NCBI GenBank assembly: GCA_905233625.1
Contig: CAJOFJ010000019.1
Coordinates: 1 to 64,000, forward strand
Origin: an uncultured Bacteroidales bacterium
Lineage (GTDB): Bacteria > Bacteroidota > Bacteroidia > Bacteroidales > WCHB1-69
Length of the DNA: 64,000 nt
Direction of reading: 5' to 3'
Made by a program: the position numbers and the translations under genes. The notes below the pieces were generated by a model that did not search any database, was not told the DNA's origin, and was given only the letters and a program-made list of their open reading frames with translations. Numbering within the stretch: position 1 is the stretch's first letter; every line of letters begins with the position of its first letter. Shown piece after piece: positions 28,012-39,883 of this stretch.

Positions 28012-28013
28012 CT

Positions 28014-31000
28014 TTATTGTTCGTCTTTGCCATGGCAGTTTTTGTATTTCTTACCGCTACCACAGGGACAGGGGTCATTACGGCCCACTTTCTTCTCCAC
28101 GCGGACAGGTGCGCTGCCCTTGCCTCCGGGAGCCACCTGACGGCCACTGCCCACCTCCTGACGGCCGGTTTGCAACTTCTTGGCATCTGACTCCGGCAGC
28201 TTGGCCTCTTTCACCTGAGCGTTTTCGGAAATCGGAATTGTACCCTTGGTCAGGAACGAAACAATCTCTGTACTAATACGTTCCAGCATCTGTTCAAACA
28301 AGCTGGCCGACTCAAGTTTATAAATCAACAGCGGGTCTTTTTGCTCGTAAGAGGCATTCTGCACCGATTGTTTCAAATCGTCCAAATCACGGAGATGCTC
28401 TTTCCATGCATTGTCGATAACTGCCAGGGTGATACCTTTTTCAATGGACAAACCCACCTCACGACCCTTGGTCTCATATGATTTCTTCAGCGGAGCCACC
28501 ACCGTCAGGGTTTTGAATCCATCGGTAAACGGAATGGCAATATTCTGGAAGCGATCGCCCTGCTCCAAATATACCCTCTCAATAATCGGGTAAGCCATAT
28601 TGCTCAGCTGCTGTATTTTAGCCTTATAATGCTCATAAATGAAGGGGAACAGCTCATCGGCCAGTTTCTGGGGACGCTCCTGCAGGAAGCGGTCGGAATC
28701 GAACGGAGACTCGCAGCCGAAAGTGGTGATCATCTCCTGGCAGAATCCCTCGTAATCCTTGGCACCCCAGTTGTTCTCCACTACCATCACACACACATCA
28801 TAGAACATCTCAGAAATATCAATGGCCAAGCGGTCACCGAACAAAGCATTACGACGTTTGTTGTAGATATTGCTACGCTGATGGTTCATCACGTCGTCGT
28901 ACTCCAGCAAACGCTTACGGATACCGAAGTTGTTTTCCTCCACTTTCTTCTGGGCTCTCTCGATAGATTTGGTAATCATGCTATGCTGAATCACTTCTCC
29001 CTCCTGCAGACCCAGGGTATCCATCACCTTGGCGATACGGTCGGAGCCGAACAGACGCATCAGGTTGTCTTCGAGGGACACATAGAACTGGGAGCTACCG
29101 GGGTCACCCTGACGACCGGCACGACCACGCAGCTGGCGGTCCACACGACGCGAATCGTGGCGCTCCGTACCAATGATGGCCAAACCGCCCTTCTCCTTGA
29201 TGCCGGGTCCTAACTTGATATCGGTACCACGACCTGCCATGTTGGTAGAGATGGTCACCGTACCCGCCTGACCAGCCTCGGCCACAATGTCAGCCTCTTT
29301 CTTGTGCAACTTGGCGTTCAGCACATTGTGTACAATACGGCGACGAGTCAAAATATTGGAAAGCAACTCAGAATCTTCTACCGAGGTGGTACCTACCAGC
29401 ACAGGGCGGCCTTCCTCGTGCAGTTCCAGAATCTTGTCCACCACGGCGGCCAGCTTTTCGCGCTTGGTCTTATAGACCATATCCTCTGCATCAATACGGG
29501 CGATAGGACGGTTGGTTGGGATCACCACCACATCCAGCTTGTAGATATTCCAGAACTCACCAGCCTCGGTTTCAGCGGTACCGGTCATACCCGACAGTTT
29601 CTTGTACATTCTGAAATAGTTCTGCAAAGTAATGGTAGCGTAAGTCTGCGTGGCGGCTTCCACCTTCACATTTTCCTTGGCCTCGATAGCCTGGTGCAAA
29701 CCATCAGAATAACGGCGGCCTTCCATGATACGGCCTGTCTGCTCGTCCACAATCTTCACCTTGCCGTCAATGATGACATATTCCACATCCTTTTCGAACA
29801 TGGTATAAGCTTTCAGCAACTGATGGATGGTATGAATACGCTCCGAAGCGATGGAGAAATTACGGTAAATCTCGTTTTTGCGTTCCTGCTTGGCCTGCTG
29901 ATCAAGGTCTTCTTTCTCCAGTTCTGCAATCTCAGCACCCACATCCGGCATGATGAACATCTTGGCCTCTTCCGCATCCTTGGAAATCAGTTCGATACCC
30001 TTATCCATGATATCGACGGTATTCTGTTTTTCCTCAATCACAAAATACAACTCGTCATCAATAAGGTGCATATTTCTATTCTGCTCCTGCATGAAGAATC
30101 CTTCGGTCTTCAGCAATATCTGCTTGATACCCTGCTCGCTGAGGAACTTGATCAAAGCCTTGTTTTTCGGCAGACCGCGCTGGGCACGGAGCAAGAGCAT
30201 GGCACCTTCGTCTGTCGGTTTCGGATCGGGATTCTCAGCCAGCAACTTCTTGGCTTTGGTCAGAATTTCAGCCACATAAACCTTCTGGGCATTGTATAAT
30301 TTCTCCACAACAGGTTTGTAGAGGTCGAATTCCTGCTGGTCGCCACGTGGGGTAGGACCTGAAATGATCAAAGGCGTACGGGCATCGTCAATCAACACGG
30401 AGTCCACCTCATCGACGATGGCGAAGTTGTGCGGACGCTGCACCAGCTCAGTAATGTTACGGGCCATGTTGTCACGCAAGTAGTCGAAACCAAACTCGTT
30501 GTTGGTACCATAAGTAATATCCGCGGCGTAAGCTTTGCGGCGGGCCTCGGAATTCGGCTCGTGCTTATCGATACAGTCCACTGTCAAACCATGGAATTCG
30601 TACAACAAACCCATCCACTCGGCATCACGCTTGGCCAGATAGTCGTTTACGGTCACCACATGTACACCCTTGCCTGGAAGCGCGTTGAGATAAACCGGCA
30701 AAGTAGCTACCAAGGTTTTACCTTCACCCGTGGCCATCTCAGCAATCTTGCCCTGATGCAATACCGTACCACCAATCAGCTGCACATCATAGTGGCACAT
30801 ATCCCATTTGATCATGTTGCCACCAGCGGACCATGTATTGTGGTAACGGGCCTTGTCGTCCACAATCTCAATGCAGTTTCTGTAGGCGGCAATATCCCTG
30901 TCCATCTGGGTGGCGGTCACTTCCACGATTTCATTGTCTTTGAAACGGCGGGCAGTCTCCTTCATCACCGCGAAAGCCTGCGGCAGAATATCATCCAGCA

Positions 31001-31304
31001 CTTCCTGCGTTTTCTTGTAGGAACGGTTTTCCAAGTTTTCCAATTCCTTGTAAAAATCCTCTTTCTCCTTGATGGGAATATCGTAATTGTTATCGAGATA
31101 GTCCTTGATTTCGGCTATTCTGTCCTCTTCCTCCTTCACCGTTTCCGCAATTCTCTGCTTGAATTCCACGGTTTTGTGACGCAACTCGTCATTGGAGAGA
31201 TTCTTGATGGTCTCGTATGCTGCCAGCGTTTTCTCGAGATAAGGCTTCAACTCTTTCATATCTCGGTCAGCCTTGGTCCCGAAAAGTTTACTTAAAAAAC
31301 TCAT
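28014..31304 (-). CDS. secA: Preprotein translocase subunit SecA
   Basis: [55 protein letters not shown]-term zinc motif [18 protein letters not shown]. Confidence 0.98.
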   Translation of the reverse strand: MSFLSKLFGTKADRDMKELKPYLEKTLAAYETIKNLSNDELRHKTVEFKQRIAETVKEEEDRIAEIKDYLDNNYDIPIKEKEDFYKELENLENRSYKKTQEVLDDILPQAFAVMKETARRFKDNEIVEVTATQMDRDIAAYRNCIEIVDDKARYHNTWSAGGNMIKWDMCHYDVQLIGGTVLHQGKIAEMATGEGKTLVATLPVYLNALPGKGVHVVTVNDYLAKRDAEWMGLLYEFHGLTVDCIDKHEPNSEARRKAYAADITYGTNNEFGFDYLRDNMARNITELVQRPHNFAIVDEVDSVLIDDARTPLIISGPTPRGDQQEFDLYKPVVEKLYNAQKVYVAEILTKAKKLLAENPDPKPTDEGAMLLLRAQRGLPKNKALIKFLSEQGIKQILLKTEGFFMQEQNRNMHLIDDELYFVIEEKQNTVDIMDKGIELISKDAEEAKMFIMPDVGAEIAELEKEDLDQQAKQERKNEIYRNFSIASERIHTIHQLLKAYTMFEKDVEYVIIDGKVKIVDEQTGRIMEGRRYSDGLHQAIEAKENVKVEAATQTYATITLQNYFRMYKKLSGMTGTAETEAGEFWNIYKLDVVVIPTNRPIARIDAEDMVYKTKREKLAAVVDKILELHEEGRPVLVGTTSVEDSELLSNILTRRRIVHNVLNAKLHKKEADIVAEAGQAGTVTISTNMAGRGTDIKLGPGIKEKGGLAIIGTERHDSRRVDRQLRGRAGRQGDPGSSQFYVSLEDNLMRLFGSDRIAKVMDTLGLQEGEVIQHSMITKSIERAQKKVEENNFGIRKRLLEYDDVMNHQRSNIYNKRRNALFGDRLAIDISEMFYDVCVMVVENNWGAKDYEGFCQEMITTFGCESPFDSDRFLQERPQKLADELFPFIYEHYKAKIQQLSNMAYPIIERVYLEQGDRFQNIAIPFTDGFKTLTVVAPLKKSYETKGREVGLSIEKGITLAVIDNAWKEHLRDLDDLKQSVQNASYEQKDPLLIYKLESASLFEQMLERISTEIVSFLTKGTIPISENAQVKEAKLPESDAKKLQTGRQEVGSGRQVAPGGKGSAPVRVEKKVGRNDPCPCGSGKKYKNCHGKDEQ

Positions 31305-31366
31305 TATTGTCTATTTTAAAATTAGGGTGCAAAGGTACGGAAATTTTCCCGAATAAAGCATCTCTA

Positions 31367-33925
31367 CTATTCTAAAATCATCTCATCGCAGAAAATATAC
31401 GACGGCTGGCCAGGGGCCTGATGCCAAGAAGGCAAATTACCTCCGTTCTTCACCACCACACGAACATAGCGGCTCTTGAGGGAAAGCTCGTCTTCCTGAA
31501 GCGTGAAGATGCCCGTCTTTTCAGCGGTATATTCCACATTCGGCACTGTTAAAATTTTGTATAACTGATAATTAACACCGTCTTTTGAGCTATATAATTC
31601 CACCGTCTGCGGACACATAATCCAATCATGGATATTTTGCAAGAAACGGGTCTTGAAACTATGGAGAACCGTGGGTTTGCCAAAATCAAACACTACATCA
31701 ATATCGTTGCCCCAATAGCCCTGCCAGCAACCATCAAGATAACTTTCGCTGCCGATAACGCCATCTGCCAGTCCCATTTTTCCTGAAGCAGCATACTGTG
31801 GCCGGTATTCCGAATAGGCGGTATTCAGTTGGCTGATTTTATGCAAAGCCTTGTGTATCAGGATATATTTTTCTGATAAAACTTTCTCCTTGAAGGGATT
31901 AAAACACATCGCACGAACGGTGGCGGACTGTGAAAGTACGAGGGGAGCTTTATATTTCTCACCTAATTGCGGTTCGCGACCATCCACTGTATAGTAAATC
32001 TCCTGATCATTGAAAAGGGTTCTCATACTTACAACCACTTCATTCTTAGTATTTTGCTCTGAAGATATGACGACATGACAGGGAATATCCATCAGTTCTT
32101 GTGCCAACTGATTATACCGCTCCTCTACGATGTTTCTGCAATAAGGACGGCACTCTTCATCCCACAGCTTCATATAGGCTAACTTGGTTTCATGCAGCAA
32201 GTTGACCGTTGTTTGTATATCATCTTTTATTTCCTGTTCCGAAAACCGCTCATTGCCTTGCAGGCGCTGACTGATTTTATAACGTAAGATGCCGATTTTG
32301 GAGGCGGTCTGCAGCCTGAGGCACACATAGCTGGCTATCCGCTTGGCCGCATCATATTGGGGCTCCTGCAAGTTAATGGCCCCGGAGGACAGGTATTTTT
32401 CTTTCTGCTTTTCAATCAGCTGGCAGGTATGCAGATACTGCTGATACGTGGCCTCGCTGATTTTCGAAGGATAGAAATCCCACACACTTTCATAAAGGGC
32501 CAGGCTGTTGAAGAAATTAGGGATTTCAACATGCTCCAGTTCCTTCATCAGCTGGAAATCATTATCAGGCACTTCAAAAGCGGTAGCAAAAGCCTCATTG
32601 AAAGTTTTCAATCTATCTTCTCGCTCCTGATTGGCTTTGACCGGCTCAGTTTGTCGGATGGGTTGCCAGCTCATTTCGGCAGCCCAGGCCATGCCGTGCC
32701 AGGTGCTGTTGAACAGTGATTCGCCCGAATCATCCCAGGCCGTGTTCATCATACCGATAGCCCCATGCTGATAGCCATCGCGCACCAGATTGGCTATGTT
32801 TTTGGTATAGGTCTCCTCGCTCGGAAAGACGGAGCCCCACATGCTCATGCCAGGCGCTACCATAAATTCAAGTCCCTGTTTCTCAAATGGTTCCATCATA
32901 TCTACATAGCTGTCAGAAGGAGAATAACTCCACACCAACATCAGCATGTCTTTGGGCAACTGGGAAGTAATCACCGGGTCTTTGGCGGCTATATCGCCCC
33001 ACATCATCACTTTTTTGCCTAATGGTTTCAGCACATCGTACACCCACTGGATATGGCGGGCATAAACCTGCGACGCTCCCCCGTTTTGCTCCACATAATC
33101 CTTGGCCCGACCGCTACCCAAAGCCTCGGTTTCATCACAATTGATATTGAAAAAAGGTGACTGGTAAGCCTTAGCCACCGTTTCCAACTCATAACGCAAA
33201 AACTCGTAAGTCTTGGGCTCTCCCGGATTCCAATTGAATTTGGTATCCGCCATGTTCTGGTAAAAAGGAATCCTGAAGGTCTCCTCGGCATGGGCCAAAC
33301 ACTGCTGGTTGCCGAAAATTTCAATATGAAATAATTTGGCATAGTCTTCTAACTCTCTGATTTCCATATCAGTAAGTCCGTCTGTAGGCGAAATATCCGG
33401 ATATTGGTCCAGTTTGAAAACATGTTCAGTATAAAGATTGAAAAAATTCAGCTTATACTCGGCGAGGGTTGCGATAACCCGTTTCAGGAACTCCATATTC
33501 GGAATGGGACCACGGCTAATATCATCCATCCAGCCACGGTATTTCAGTTTGGGATAATCCACAATCTTCATGCAAGGAATATTTACAGCTCTTGTCTCAT
33601 CACTGAAATAGCGCAGCATCTGCTTCACACTCTGTTGTCCATAAAACAGACCCTGTTCCGTAATCGCCTGAATCAAAATTTTATCCGCTTGTACCTCCAA
33701 AATATAACCTTGGTCGGCATTGGTGTCAACAGGAAATGAAATTATCAATTGCGTTTCGATAACAGGCTGCTGGTAATCCTTCAAACTATAATAGCCCTCC
33801 TGAAAAGTCACGTGCTGAGGAGTGGGGATAATACCTGTTTTACTAGGAACAAGGAGATACTTCTGTGCTTGCGCGACCTGGAAACCAAGCAAAGCTAAAA
33901 TAATGACTATAAAATATTTACGCAT
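31367..33925 (-). CDS. GH20 beta-N-acetylhexosaminidase with C-terminal chitobiase/discoidin-like region
   Basis: GLFYGQQSVKQML...YRGWMDDISRGPIPNMEFLKRVI...NINCDETEALGSGRAKDYV; C-terminal F5/8-type region. Confidence 0.88.
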   Translation of the reverse strand: MRKYFIVIILALLGFQVAQAQKYLLVPSKTGIIPTPQHVTFQEGYYSLKDYQQPVIETQLIISFPVDTNADQGYILEVQADKILIQAITEQGLFYGQQSVKQMLRYFSDETRAVNIPCMKIVDYPKLKYRGWMDDISRGPIPNMEFLKRVIATLAEYKLNFFNLYTEHVFKLDQYPDISPTDGLTDMEIRELEDYAKLFHIEIFGNQQCLAHAEETFRIPFYQNMADTKFNWNPGEPKTYEFLRYELETVAKAYQSPFFNINCDETEALGSGRAKDYVEQNGGASQVYARHIQWVYDVLKPLGKKVMMWGDIAAKDPVITSQLPKDMLMLVWSYSPSDSYVDMMEPFEKQGLEFMVAPGMSMWGSVFPSEETYTKNIANLVRDGYQHGAIGMMNTAWDDSGESLFNSTWHGMAWAAEMSWQPIRQTEPVKANQEREDRLKTFNEAFATAFEVPDNDFQLMKELEHVEIPNFFNSLALYESVWDFYPSKISEATYQQYLHTCQLIEKQKEKYLSSGAINLQEPQYDAAKRIASYVCLRLQTASKIGILRYKISQRLQGNERFSEQEIKDDIQTTVNLLHETKLAYMKLWDEECRPYCRNIVEERYNQLAQELMDIPCHVVISSEQNTKNEVVVSMRTLFNDQEIYYTVDGREPQLGEKYKAPLVLSQSATVRAMCFNPFKEKVLSEKYILIHKALHKISQLNTAYSEYRPQYAASGKMGLADGVIGSESYLDGCWQGYWGNDIDVVFDFGKPTVLHSFKTRFLQNIHDWIMCPQTVELYSSKDGVNYQLYKILTVPNVEYTAEKTGIFTLQEDELSLKSRYVRVVVKNGGNLPSWHQAPGQPSYIFCDEMILE

Positions 33926-33946
33926 ATAATTATTTTTCATTCAATC

Positions 33947-35701
33947 TCAATTGTGCTTTTCTACAATGTTGTCATAATCGACTTCACCCCCGATAATTCG
34001 GCGGCTTTTTCGAAAGGAAGATGACAAAACATTCTGCTCTTCCAACGCCCATTGGCTATTGATGTCGGCAAGATAGAGCAACAACTGTGGTATGTTATCG
34101 GACATTAATGGTCGGCTTGTCGCAGCCTTAATTGAAACTATGATCTCGGGGTGAGCCTCAAAGTAACGTTGCGAGCACCATATCCACATAGGGACTTCGT
34201 ACTCGTTGCGAGCCTGAAACTTGTCGGGCTTCTGAAAAAGTCTCCCTTGTACAGGAAGATCGTCATAAACTTCTTCCCCATGGTCAGAAATGAAAACCAC
34301 AATTGATTCCATGCTCTCATAGAATAACAAAAGGCTGTCAAGCACACGGTCATTGTACTGTGTAGCATTGTCATAATGCATTACTGTCAACACAGAATTT
34401 TTGTCAAGACCACGGTCGGCGTAGTCTTCGACAGAGAAAAAAGACTCCTCGTTTGGATAACGGAGACTATAATCAAAATGCTGTCCTTTGAGATGGATGA
34501 TGTCAAGAGTAAACGGAATAGCAGATTTCTTGGCATAATATTCTGATAATTGGCGCACAATACCCATATCTCTCTGTGAGAACCGACTATTACGATAGGA
34601 AAAGAGAGAATCGCTCATTTCCCTATCAGATAGGAAAAAATTTCCGGTCTCACTGGTAGTTCCAGAAAAGAATCCTTTTATCCTATATTGATTAGAGAAG
34701 AATGTCACCTCGTAGCCTGCCCGTCGAAAGAGGATTGGGAAGAGTACGCGATTGGCTAAGGTTCTGTCAGGATCATTGGGACCTACGGCAAAAAGATGGA
34801 GAATAGCATTACTTGTAATATTCCATGGAGTCACTACATCTGTAAAAGGAAATAATTCCCCGTTCTCCATACGCCGTTGTTGCAATGGAGTGGTAGGAAG
34901 AGAATACCCATAGAGAGAGGAGTGATGCTTGTTGAAGCTCTCGCCGATGACAAGCACAATATGTGGAGAGCGATGGCTTGTGCTGTCGATAGTGGCACCA
35001 TAAGTATTGGCTCGCAACAATCCCATAGCTCGAGTGGACACGTTAGTTGTTTGCCACGAATATGCAAGCCGGTGCAATGGCGTGGGCATATCTTGATGAT
35101 AGTTGCGGAAAATAAGACTTTCCACAACATCAGAATTTGCACCAGGCCCGAAAAATTGCAGGAAACGCATTGTTGCTGGCAATTCGACTATCAGGCAGAT
35201 TATCAGGAGTGTTGTAACCACTATACTGACATATCGCCTCTTGGGAAAAAGTTGGAGAAACCAAGTTTCAAGCTTGAATCTTACTGCAGGAATATAAGTC
35301 AAGGGATACAAAATACCCACAAGCAAAAGTCCGATGATACGCCATTGGAGGAAAACATTCGGACTTATGAAAGTAGACAGGAACTCACTGGCCTCCGAAA
35401 GATTTGTCTGCGAAATAACACTAAAGATGTGGGGAGATATTGGTACTTTAAGGTAAATCTGACAATAAGCATCTACCAGACACACTGCCACCACAGCTTC
35501 TCCAATTACAACTTGCACCACTATACGAAAAATTCCAGGCAAAAAAGATGTTGGAACGCTGAGAAGAAAAGCTGTCAGGAGAGGAGTGGTAAGAGTATGC
35601 CACGACAAGTTTTTTGTGCAAATCAGACAGGCTGTCAGGATCGTGAAAAACAGGTATCCAAATTGCCACCGATTTTTATTGGAAGAATCAGCGATTTGCA
35701 T
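33947..35701 (-). CDS. Phosphoethanolamine transferase (sulfatase family, EptA-like)
   Basis: N-terminal TMs; HIVLVIGESFNKHHSSLYGYSLPTTP...VVFISDHGEEVYDD. Confidence 0.9.
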   Translation of the reverse strand: MQIADSSNKNRWQFGYLFFTILTACLICTKNLSWHTLTTPLLTAFLLSVPTSFLPGIFRIVVQVVIGEAVVAVCLVDAYCQIYLKVPISPHIFSVISQTNLSEASEFLSTFISPNVFLQWRIIGLLLVGILYPLTYIPAVRFKLETWFLQLFPKRRYVSIVVTTLLIICLIVELPATMRFLQFFGPGANSDVVESLIFRNYHQDMPTPLHRLAYSWQTTNVSTRAMGLLRANTYGATIDSTSHRSPHIVLVIGESFNKHHSSLYGYSLPTTPLQQRRMENGELFPFTDVVTPWNITSNAILHLFAVGPNDPDRTLANRVLFPILFRRAGYEVTFFSNQYRIKGFFSGTTSETGNFFLSDREMSDSLFSYRNSRFSQRDMGIVRQLSEYYAKKSAIPFTLDIIHLKGQHFDYSLRYPNEESFFSVEDYADRGLDKNSVLTVMHYDNATQYNDRVLDSLLLFYESMESIVVFISDHGEEVYDDLPVQGRLFQKPDKFQARNEYEVPMWIWCSQRYFEAHPEIIVSIKAATSRPLMSDNIPQLLLYLADINSQWALEEQNVLSSSFRKSRRIIGGEVDYDNIVEKHN

Positions 35702-36135
35702 TATTCTTTATGCAACAGGCATATTGTTTCTCTACTGCCGTAATGGTATCGATACAAAATCATATTTTCAGCGACGATTTCAAAATACAAAATTTCCGGA
35801 TCTCCCGCATAATAAGACCCATCATCATCGTGAAGGATGATTGTTCCCTTATCCTTGTCAGTCATTGTATAGTCAAAAGTCTCAAAATAATGTTCAGTGT
35901 TGCCAGAAGAAAGATGATAAAATTCTTCATACAAACCTGTTTTGTTTGATGCAAAAGTAAGTTTATAATCTGAGTCGCCTTCTGTGCCAGACCAAACACC
36001 TACTACAGCAGAAGAGAAGTCATCGCTTGATGACACATTGTTTTGGTCATTTTTTTTGCATGAGTACACCGTCACGCATATTATAGCCAGCAGCATTATA
36101 GCACCTGTGCTCCATGATAGTATTTTCTTTTTCAT
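35701..36135 (-). CDS. Lipocalin-like lipoprotein, coupled to phosphoethanolamine transferase
   Basis: Lipobox-like LAIICVTVYSCKK; GVWSGTEGDSDYKLTFASNKTGLYEEFYH; TAATG overlap with downstream gene. Confidence 0.65.
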   Translation of the reverse strand: MKKKILSWSTGAIMLLAIICVTVYSCKKNDQNNVSSSDDFSSAVVGVWSGTEGDSDYKLTFASNKTGLYEEFYHLSSGNTEHYFETFDYTMTDKDKGTIILHDDDGSYYAGDPEILYFEIVAENMILYRYHYGSRETICLLHKE

Positions 36136-36324
36136 GTTTATTAAATTTTTATTTGAAAAATATGTTCCATCGTCATTTATCAGCCATTAAGCCAGTATAA
36201 TCCCATTACCATCCATACTGTCCTAATTGATATGTAATTTGCGACTACAAAAGTACAATTTTCTCTGATAATTAAGAATAAAAAAATACAAACTTATCTA
36301 AAGGGCCTTTGTTAACAAAGAAAT

Positions 36325-36666
36325 TTACAAACTTTCCTTTACCTCTAATAGCAACTGTTTCACTTTCAGCAAAGTATCCGCAATATGGGCATTACAAGTC
36401 TCCTTCATGAAATTGCTTTTCATAGCTTCTTTCGCACCTTTCAAGGTATAGCCCTTGGTTTTCGTCAGGTAATGAATAGTTTTGATAATTTCAATATCCT
36501 GACGAGAATAATACCTCTCTCCTTTTTTATTCTTAAAAGGCTTTATCTCAGTGAATTCCTTCTCCCAAAAACGCAAGGTGGCAGGAGTGAGACCGAACAT
36601 TTTGGAGGTATCTCCAATGCTAAAATACGAGCGTTCAATATCCATATTCATTATGTCTGTTTCCAT
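36325..36666 (-). CDS. MerR family transcriptional regulator
   Basis: YFSIGDTSKMFGLTPATLRFWEKEFTEIKPFKNKKGERYYSRQDIEIIKTIHYL. Confidence 0.92.
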   Translation of the reverse strand: METDIMNMDIERSYFSIGDTSKMFGLTPATLRFWEKEFTEIKPFKNKKGERYYSRQDIEIIKTIHYLTKTKGYTLKGAKEAMKSNFMKETCNAHIADTLLKVKQLLLEVKESL

Positions 36667-36668
36667 AG

Positions 36669-37130
36669 CTATTCCTCCTCTCTGGCTGCGGCCCTGCGGT
36701 TGTCTTTTTCCTTGATGCTTTCGCGTTTGTCGTACATTTTCTTGCCTCGTGCCAAAGCAATGTCTAATTTCGCATAGCCTTTCTCATTGATCCACAGTAA
36801 AGTAGGAATGATAGTAGTCCCTCGGTCGTTGAGTTTACTCTGCAGTTTTTTCAGTTCCTTCTTGTTGAGCAGCAGTTTGCGGTCACGTTTGGGCTCATGG
36901 TTGTTGTAGCTGCCGTGGGCATACTCGCTGATGTGCAGGTTATGCACCCACAGCTCGCCATTGATGAAAGAGCAGTAGCTGTCCACCAAGTTGGCTTTGC
37001 CTGCACGGATGGATTTGATCTCGGTACCGCAGAGCACAATCCCCGCCGAATAGGTGGTCAGCAGGTAATATTCGAACTCGGCTTTCCTGTTTTTTATAGC
37101 GATTTGCGTAGTGTTTTTCTCTTTTGCCAT
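36669..37130 (-). CDS. smpB: SsrA-binding protein SmpB
   Basis: [60 protein letters not shown]. Confidence 0.97.
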   Translation of the reverse strand: MAKEKNTTQIAIKNRKAEFEYYLLTTYSAGIVLCGTEIKSIRAGKANLVDSYCSFINGELWVHNLHISEYAHGSYNNHEPKRDRKLLLNKKELKKLQSKLNDRGTTIIPTLLWINEKGYAKLDIALARGKKMYDKRESIKEKDNRRAAAREEE

Positions 37131-37175
37131 CTTTGTTTAAATCAACCTACAAAATTACACAAATTTCTTGATTCA

Positions 37176-38615
37176 TCAATTGAGTTCTTCGACAGGTACT
37201 GGACGGCGGCGCAAGAAGAACCAGGCAATGGCGGCATAAACGCCGATACAGGCTGTGTTCAGCACTAAACGTAGCCACAGTGCATCAATGTTGTTCAAAC
37301 TCCATCGCAGACCAACGTAAACCAGGCCCATGAGCACAAAAATCAGGCCGATACGCACCCACTTATAGGGGATAGGATAATACTTGGCCCCCAAGGAAGC
37401 GCTCAGGATAAACATAACCAAATAGCTGGCCAAATGACCGAAGGCAGAAGCCCAATAAGAATAGAGCGGCATGAACACCACATTCACCACGGTAGTGACC
37501 ACCAAACCTGCCAAGGTAATCCAGATGGCCATATTGGTACGACCGGAAAGCTTGTACCACATAGACACATTGAAGAGCATACCCAACAACATGTAGCTGA
37601 GGAGCATAATCGGCACCACGCCCATTCCGGCACGGAAGTCGGGACCCAAAAAGAGGCATATAATGTCGATATAACCCACCACACCCAGGAATACCAAGCC
37701 GCAGAAAGCAATGAAATATTCCATCACCACGGCATAGAGCTCCTTGGAGTTTTTGTCCCGCGCGCGCTGGAAGAAGAAAGGCTCGGCGGCATAGCGGAAC
37801 ATCTGGATGAAGAGATTCATGATTACCGCTAATTTCACCGCTGCCTGATACACACCCAAAGAGGCGCGCCAGGCTTCGGCCGAAGTGTCAAAATAGCGGA
37901 AAAGAATACGGTCCATAAAATCGTTGGCCACACCGGGAAGCGCCGCCACCATAAGCGGCAATGCATATATCAGCATACGCTTTACCACAGCTCTGTCCCA
38001 GACCAGTCTGAGCCGCAGTATGTCGGGGATAAAAAGCAGCAGACACAGCACACAGCTGACAAAGATGGCGAAGATAGGATAGGTAAAGTCTGGCTGCTTG
38101 GGCCATACGAAAAAGAGCAGCAGATTGACACCGGTTTCGGTGAGGATTTTCACAGTCTTGATTATGGCAAACTTTACTGCCTTATGCTCCTGACGCAACT
38201 TAGCAAAAAGAATGGCAGTGATACTGTCGCAGAAAAGGATGGAAGCCACATAAATGATAAGGCTGCGATAGCCCTGATAACCCAATGCTGCCGAGATGGG
38301 CTCCGAAAAGGCCACCATACATGCGAGAAAAGCCAGATTGAGACCGAAAACCGTGAGCAGGGCACCACTATAGACCTTGCGTGGGTCCTCCCCTTCTTTG
38401 TTGGCAAAACGGAAACAACCCGTCTCCAATCCCAGTACCAGCACCACTTGCAAGATGGCAATATAGGCCATGAACTCGGTGACCACACCATACTGCACTT
38501 GCGTGAGCATACGCGTGTAAATAGGCACGAAAAGAAAATTGAGAATACGCGCCAAAATGGAACTGAAGCCATAGATAGCGGTCTCTCCCGCCAATTGTTT
38601 CAACGGATTTGCCAT
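37176..38615 (-). CDS. Oligosaccharide flippase / polysaccharide biosynthesis protein (MATE/MOP)
   Basis: LAGETAIYGFSSILARILNFLFVPIYTRMLTQVQYGVVTEFMAYIAIL; ~12-14 TMs. Confidence 0.9.
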   Translation of the reverse strand: MANPLKQLAGETAIYGFSSILARILNFLFVPIYTRMLTQVQYGVVTEFMAYIAILQVVLVLGLETGCFRFANKEGEDPRKVYSGALLTVFGLNLAFLACMVAFSEPISAALGYQGYRSLIIYVASILFCDSITAILFAKLRQEHKAVKFAIIKTVKILTETGVNLLLFFVWPKQPDFTYPIFAIFVSCVLCLLLFIPDILRLRLVWDRAVVKRMLIYALPLMVAALPGVANDFMDRILFRYFDTSAEAWRASLGVYQAAVKLAVIMNLFIQMFRYAAEPFFFQRARDKNSKELYAVVMEYFIAFCGLVFLGVVGYIDIICLFLGPDFRAGMGVVPIMLLSYMLLGMLFNVSMWYKLSGRTNMAIWITLAGLVVTTVVNVVFMPLYSYWASAFGHLASYLVMFILSASLGAKYYPIPYKWVRIGLIFVLMGLVYVGLRWSLNNIDALWLRLVLNTACIGVYAAIAWFFLRRRPVPVEELN

Positions 38616-38794
38616 ACTCCTTGCTGATTTAGCTTTTTTTCAGAAAGATGATTTTACCTGGTTGTTTTTACAAAATCACCAACTCATTTCCATCTGCAAA
38701 AATACACATTTTTATCCACCCGACAAAATATTTTCCCGCAAATTAGGATACCCTTCCACATCAAAAAAATGATTATTTTTGCAAAAAAATTTGA

Positions 38795-39583
38795 ATGATG
38801 AATTTATTCGCTTTAGGCTTTTTGAAATTCGGCATTTCCGATGCGGTGGATATCCTGCTGGTGGCCATCCTGATGTACTGGTTGTACCGACTGTTGCGGG
38901 GTACCGGCGCCGTGAAAGTTTTCTTCGCTATCTTCATAGTTTTCATCATCTGGACGGTGGCCCGCTACTTCCATCTGACCATGTTCGCCGATATTTTAGG
39001 CAAACTTTTCAGCGTGGGTCTGGTCGCGCTGATTGTCATCTACCAGCCCGAAATCCGCAAATTTCTCACCTATATCGGCAACACACATTTCACGAAGTTC
39101 ATCGAGAAACGGCGTAATAAGAATCTGAGTGCGGAAGACTATGCCGAAGACATCGATTCCATTGTCCGTGCCTGCAAACGCATGGCCAGTTCCAAAACCG
39201 GTGCCCTTATCATCATAGCCCGCGCCACTCCTCTCTATGATTATCTGCAAACCGGCGAGAAAATAGACTCACTTATCTCCCGCGAACTGTTAGAGAATAT
39301 CTTCTTCAAAAACAGTCCGTTACACGACGGGGCCGTCATTATCAAGGAACACCGTATCGCAGCAGCCCGCTGCATCCTGCCAGTGTCCAAAGATGAGGAC
39401 CTTCCCACCGACCTGGGTTTGCGCCACCGCTCCGCCATCGGATCCACCCAGTTCACCGATGCGCTGGCCATTGTGGTGTCCGAGCAGACTGGACAAATAT
39501 CTTTGTGCGAACAAGGTAAGATTACTCGCGACATATCCCTCACCGTGCTCAACCAGTTGCTGCAAGAGGCACTAAAACAGTGA
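38795..39583 (+). CDS. cdaA: Diadenylate cyclase CdaA
   Basis: N-terminal TMs, NSPLHDGAVIIKEHRIAAARCILPVS and LGLRHRSAIG (DGA/RHR motifs). Confidence 0.96.
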   Translation: MMNLFALGFLKFGISDAVDILLVAILMYWLYRLLRGTGAVKVFFAIFIVFIIWTVARYFHLTMFADILGKLFSVGLVALIVIYQPEIRKFLTYIGNTHFTKFIEKRRNKNLSAEDYAEDIDSIVRACKRMASSKTGALIIIARATPLYDYLQTGEKIDSLISRELLENIFFKNSPLHDGAVIIKEHRIAAARCILPVSKDEDLPTDLGLRHRSAIGSTQFTDALAIVVSEQTGQISLCEQGKITRDISLTVLNQLLQEALKQ

Positions 39584-39697
39584 AACGGAGAGACATGCAC
39601 TGCGTGCATTCGGTTATACGGTAAGACGTACACTGACGTGTACTCGGGGAGACGGGGAGACGTGAAAATGTGAAGATTTGGGACAATATCGTATAAC

Positions 39698-39848
39698 CGA
39701 GTGAACGAAGTGAACGACTTCCCGAACGAATGAAATGAGTGTCTCCCCGAGCGAACAAAGTGAGCGTCTCCTCGAACGAACGAAGTGAGTGTCTTCCCGA
39801 GCGAACGAAGTGAGCATCTCCCCGAGCGAATGAAACGAGCGTCTTAAC
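39698..39848. repeat. About six tandem ~25-bp units (gagcgaacgaagtgagcgtctcccc-like)
   Basis: cgagtgaacgaagtgaacgacttcc / cgaacgaatgaaatgagtgtctcccc / gagcgaacaaagtgagcgtctcctc / gaacgaacgaagtgagtgtcttccc / gagcgaacgaagtgagcatctcccc / gagcgaatgaaacgagcgtcttaac. Confidence 0.85.
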
Positions 39849-39883
39849 GTCACAAACGATTAAATGAATAAACAAACAACAAC

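Noticed and set aside
28629-31295. Long plus-strand ORFs (194, 331, 288 aa) opposite secA
   Set aside because: Shadow ORFs of the conserved secA coding strand.
34877-35743. 288-aa plus-strand ORF opposite the phosphoethanolamine transferase
   Set aside because: Antisense to a clear sulfatase-family gene.
39698-39848. CRISPR array interpretation of the tandem units
   Set aside because: Units are contiguous degenerate ~25-mers without unique spacers, and no cas genes are nearby.
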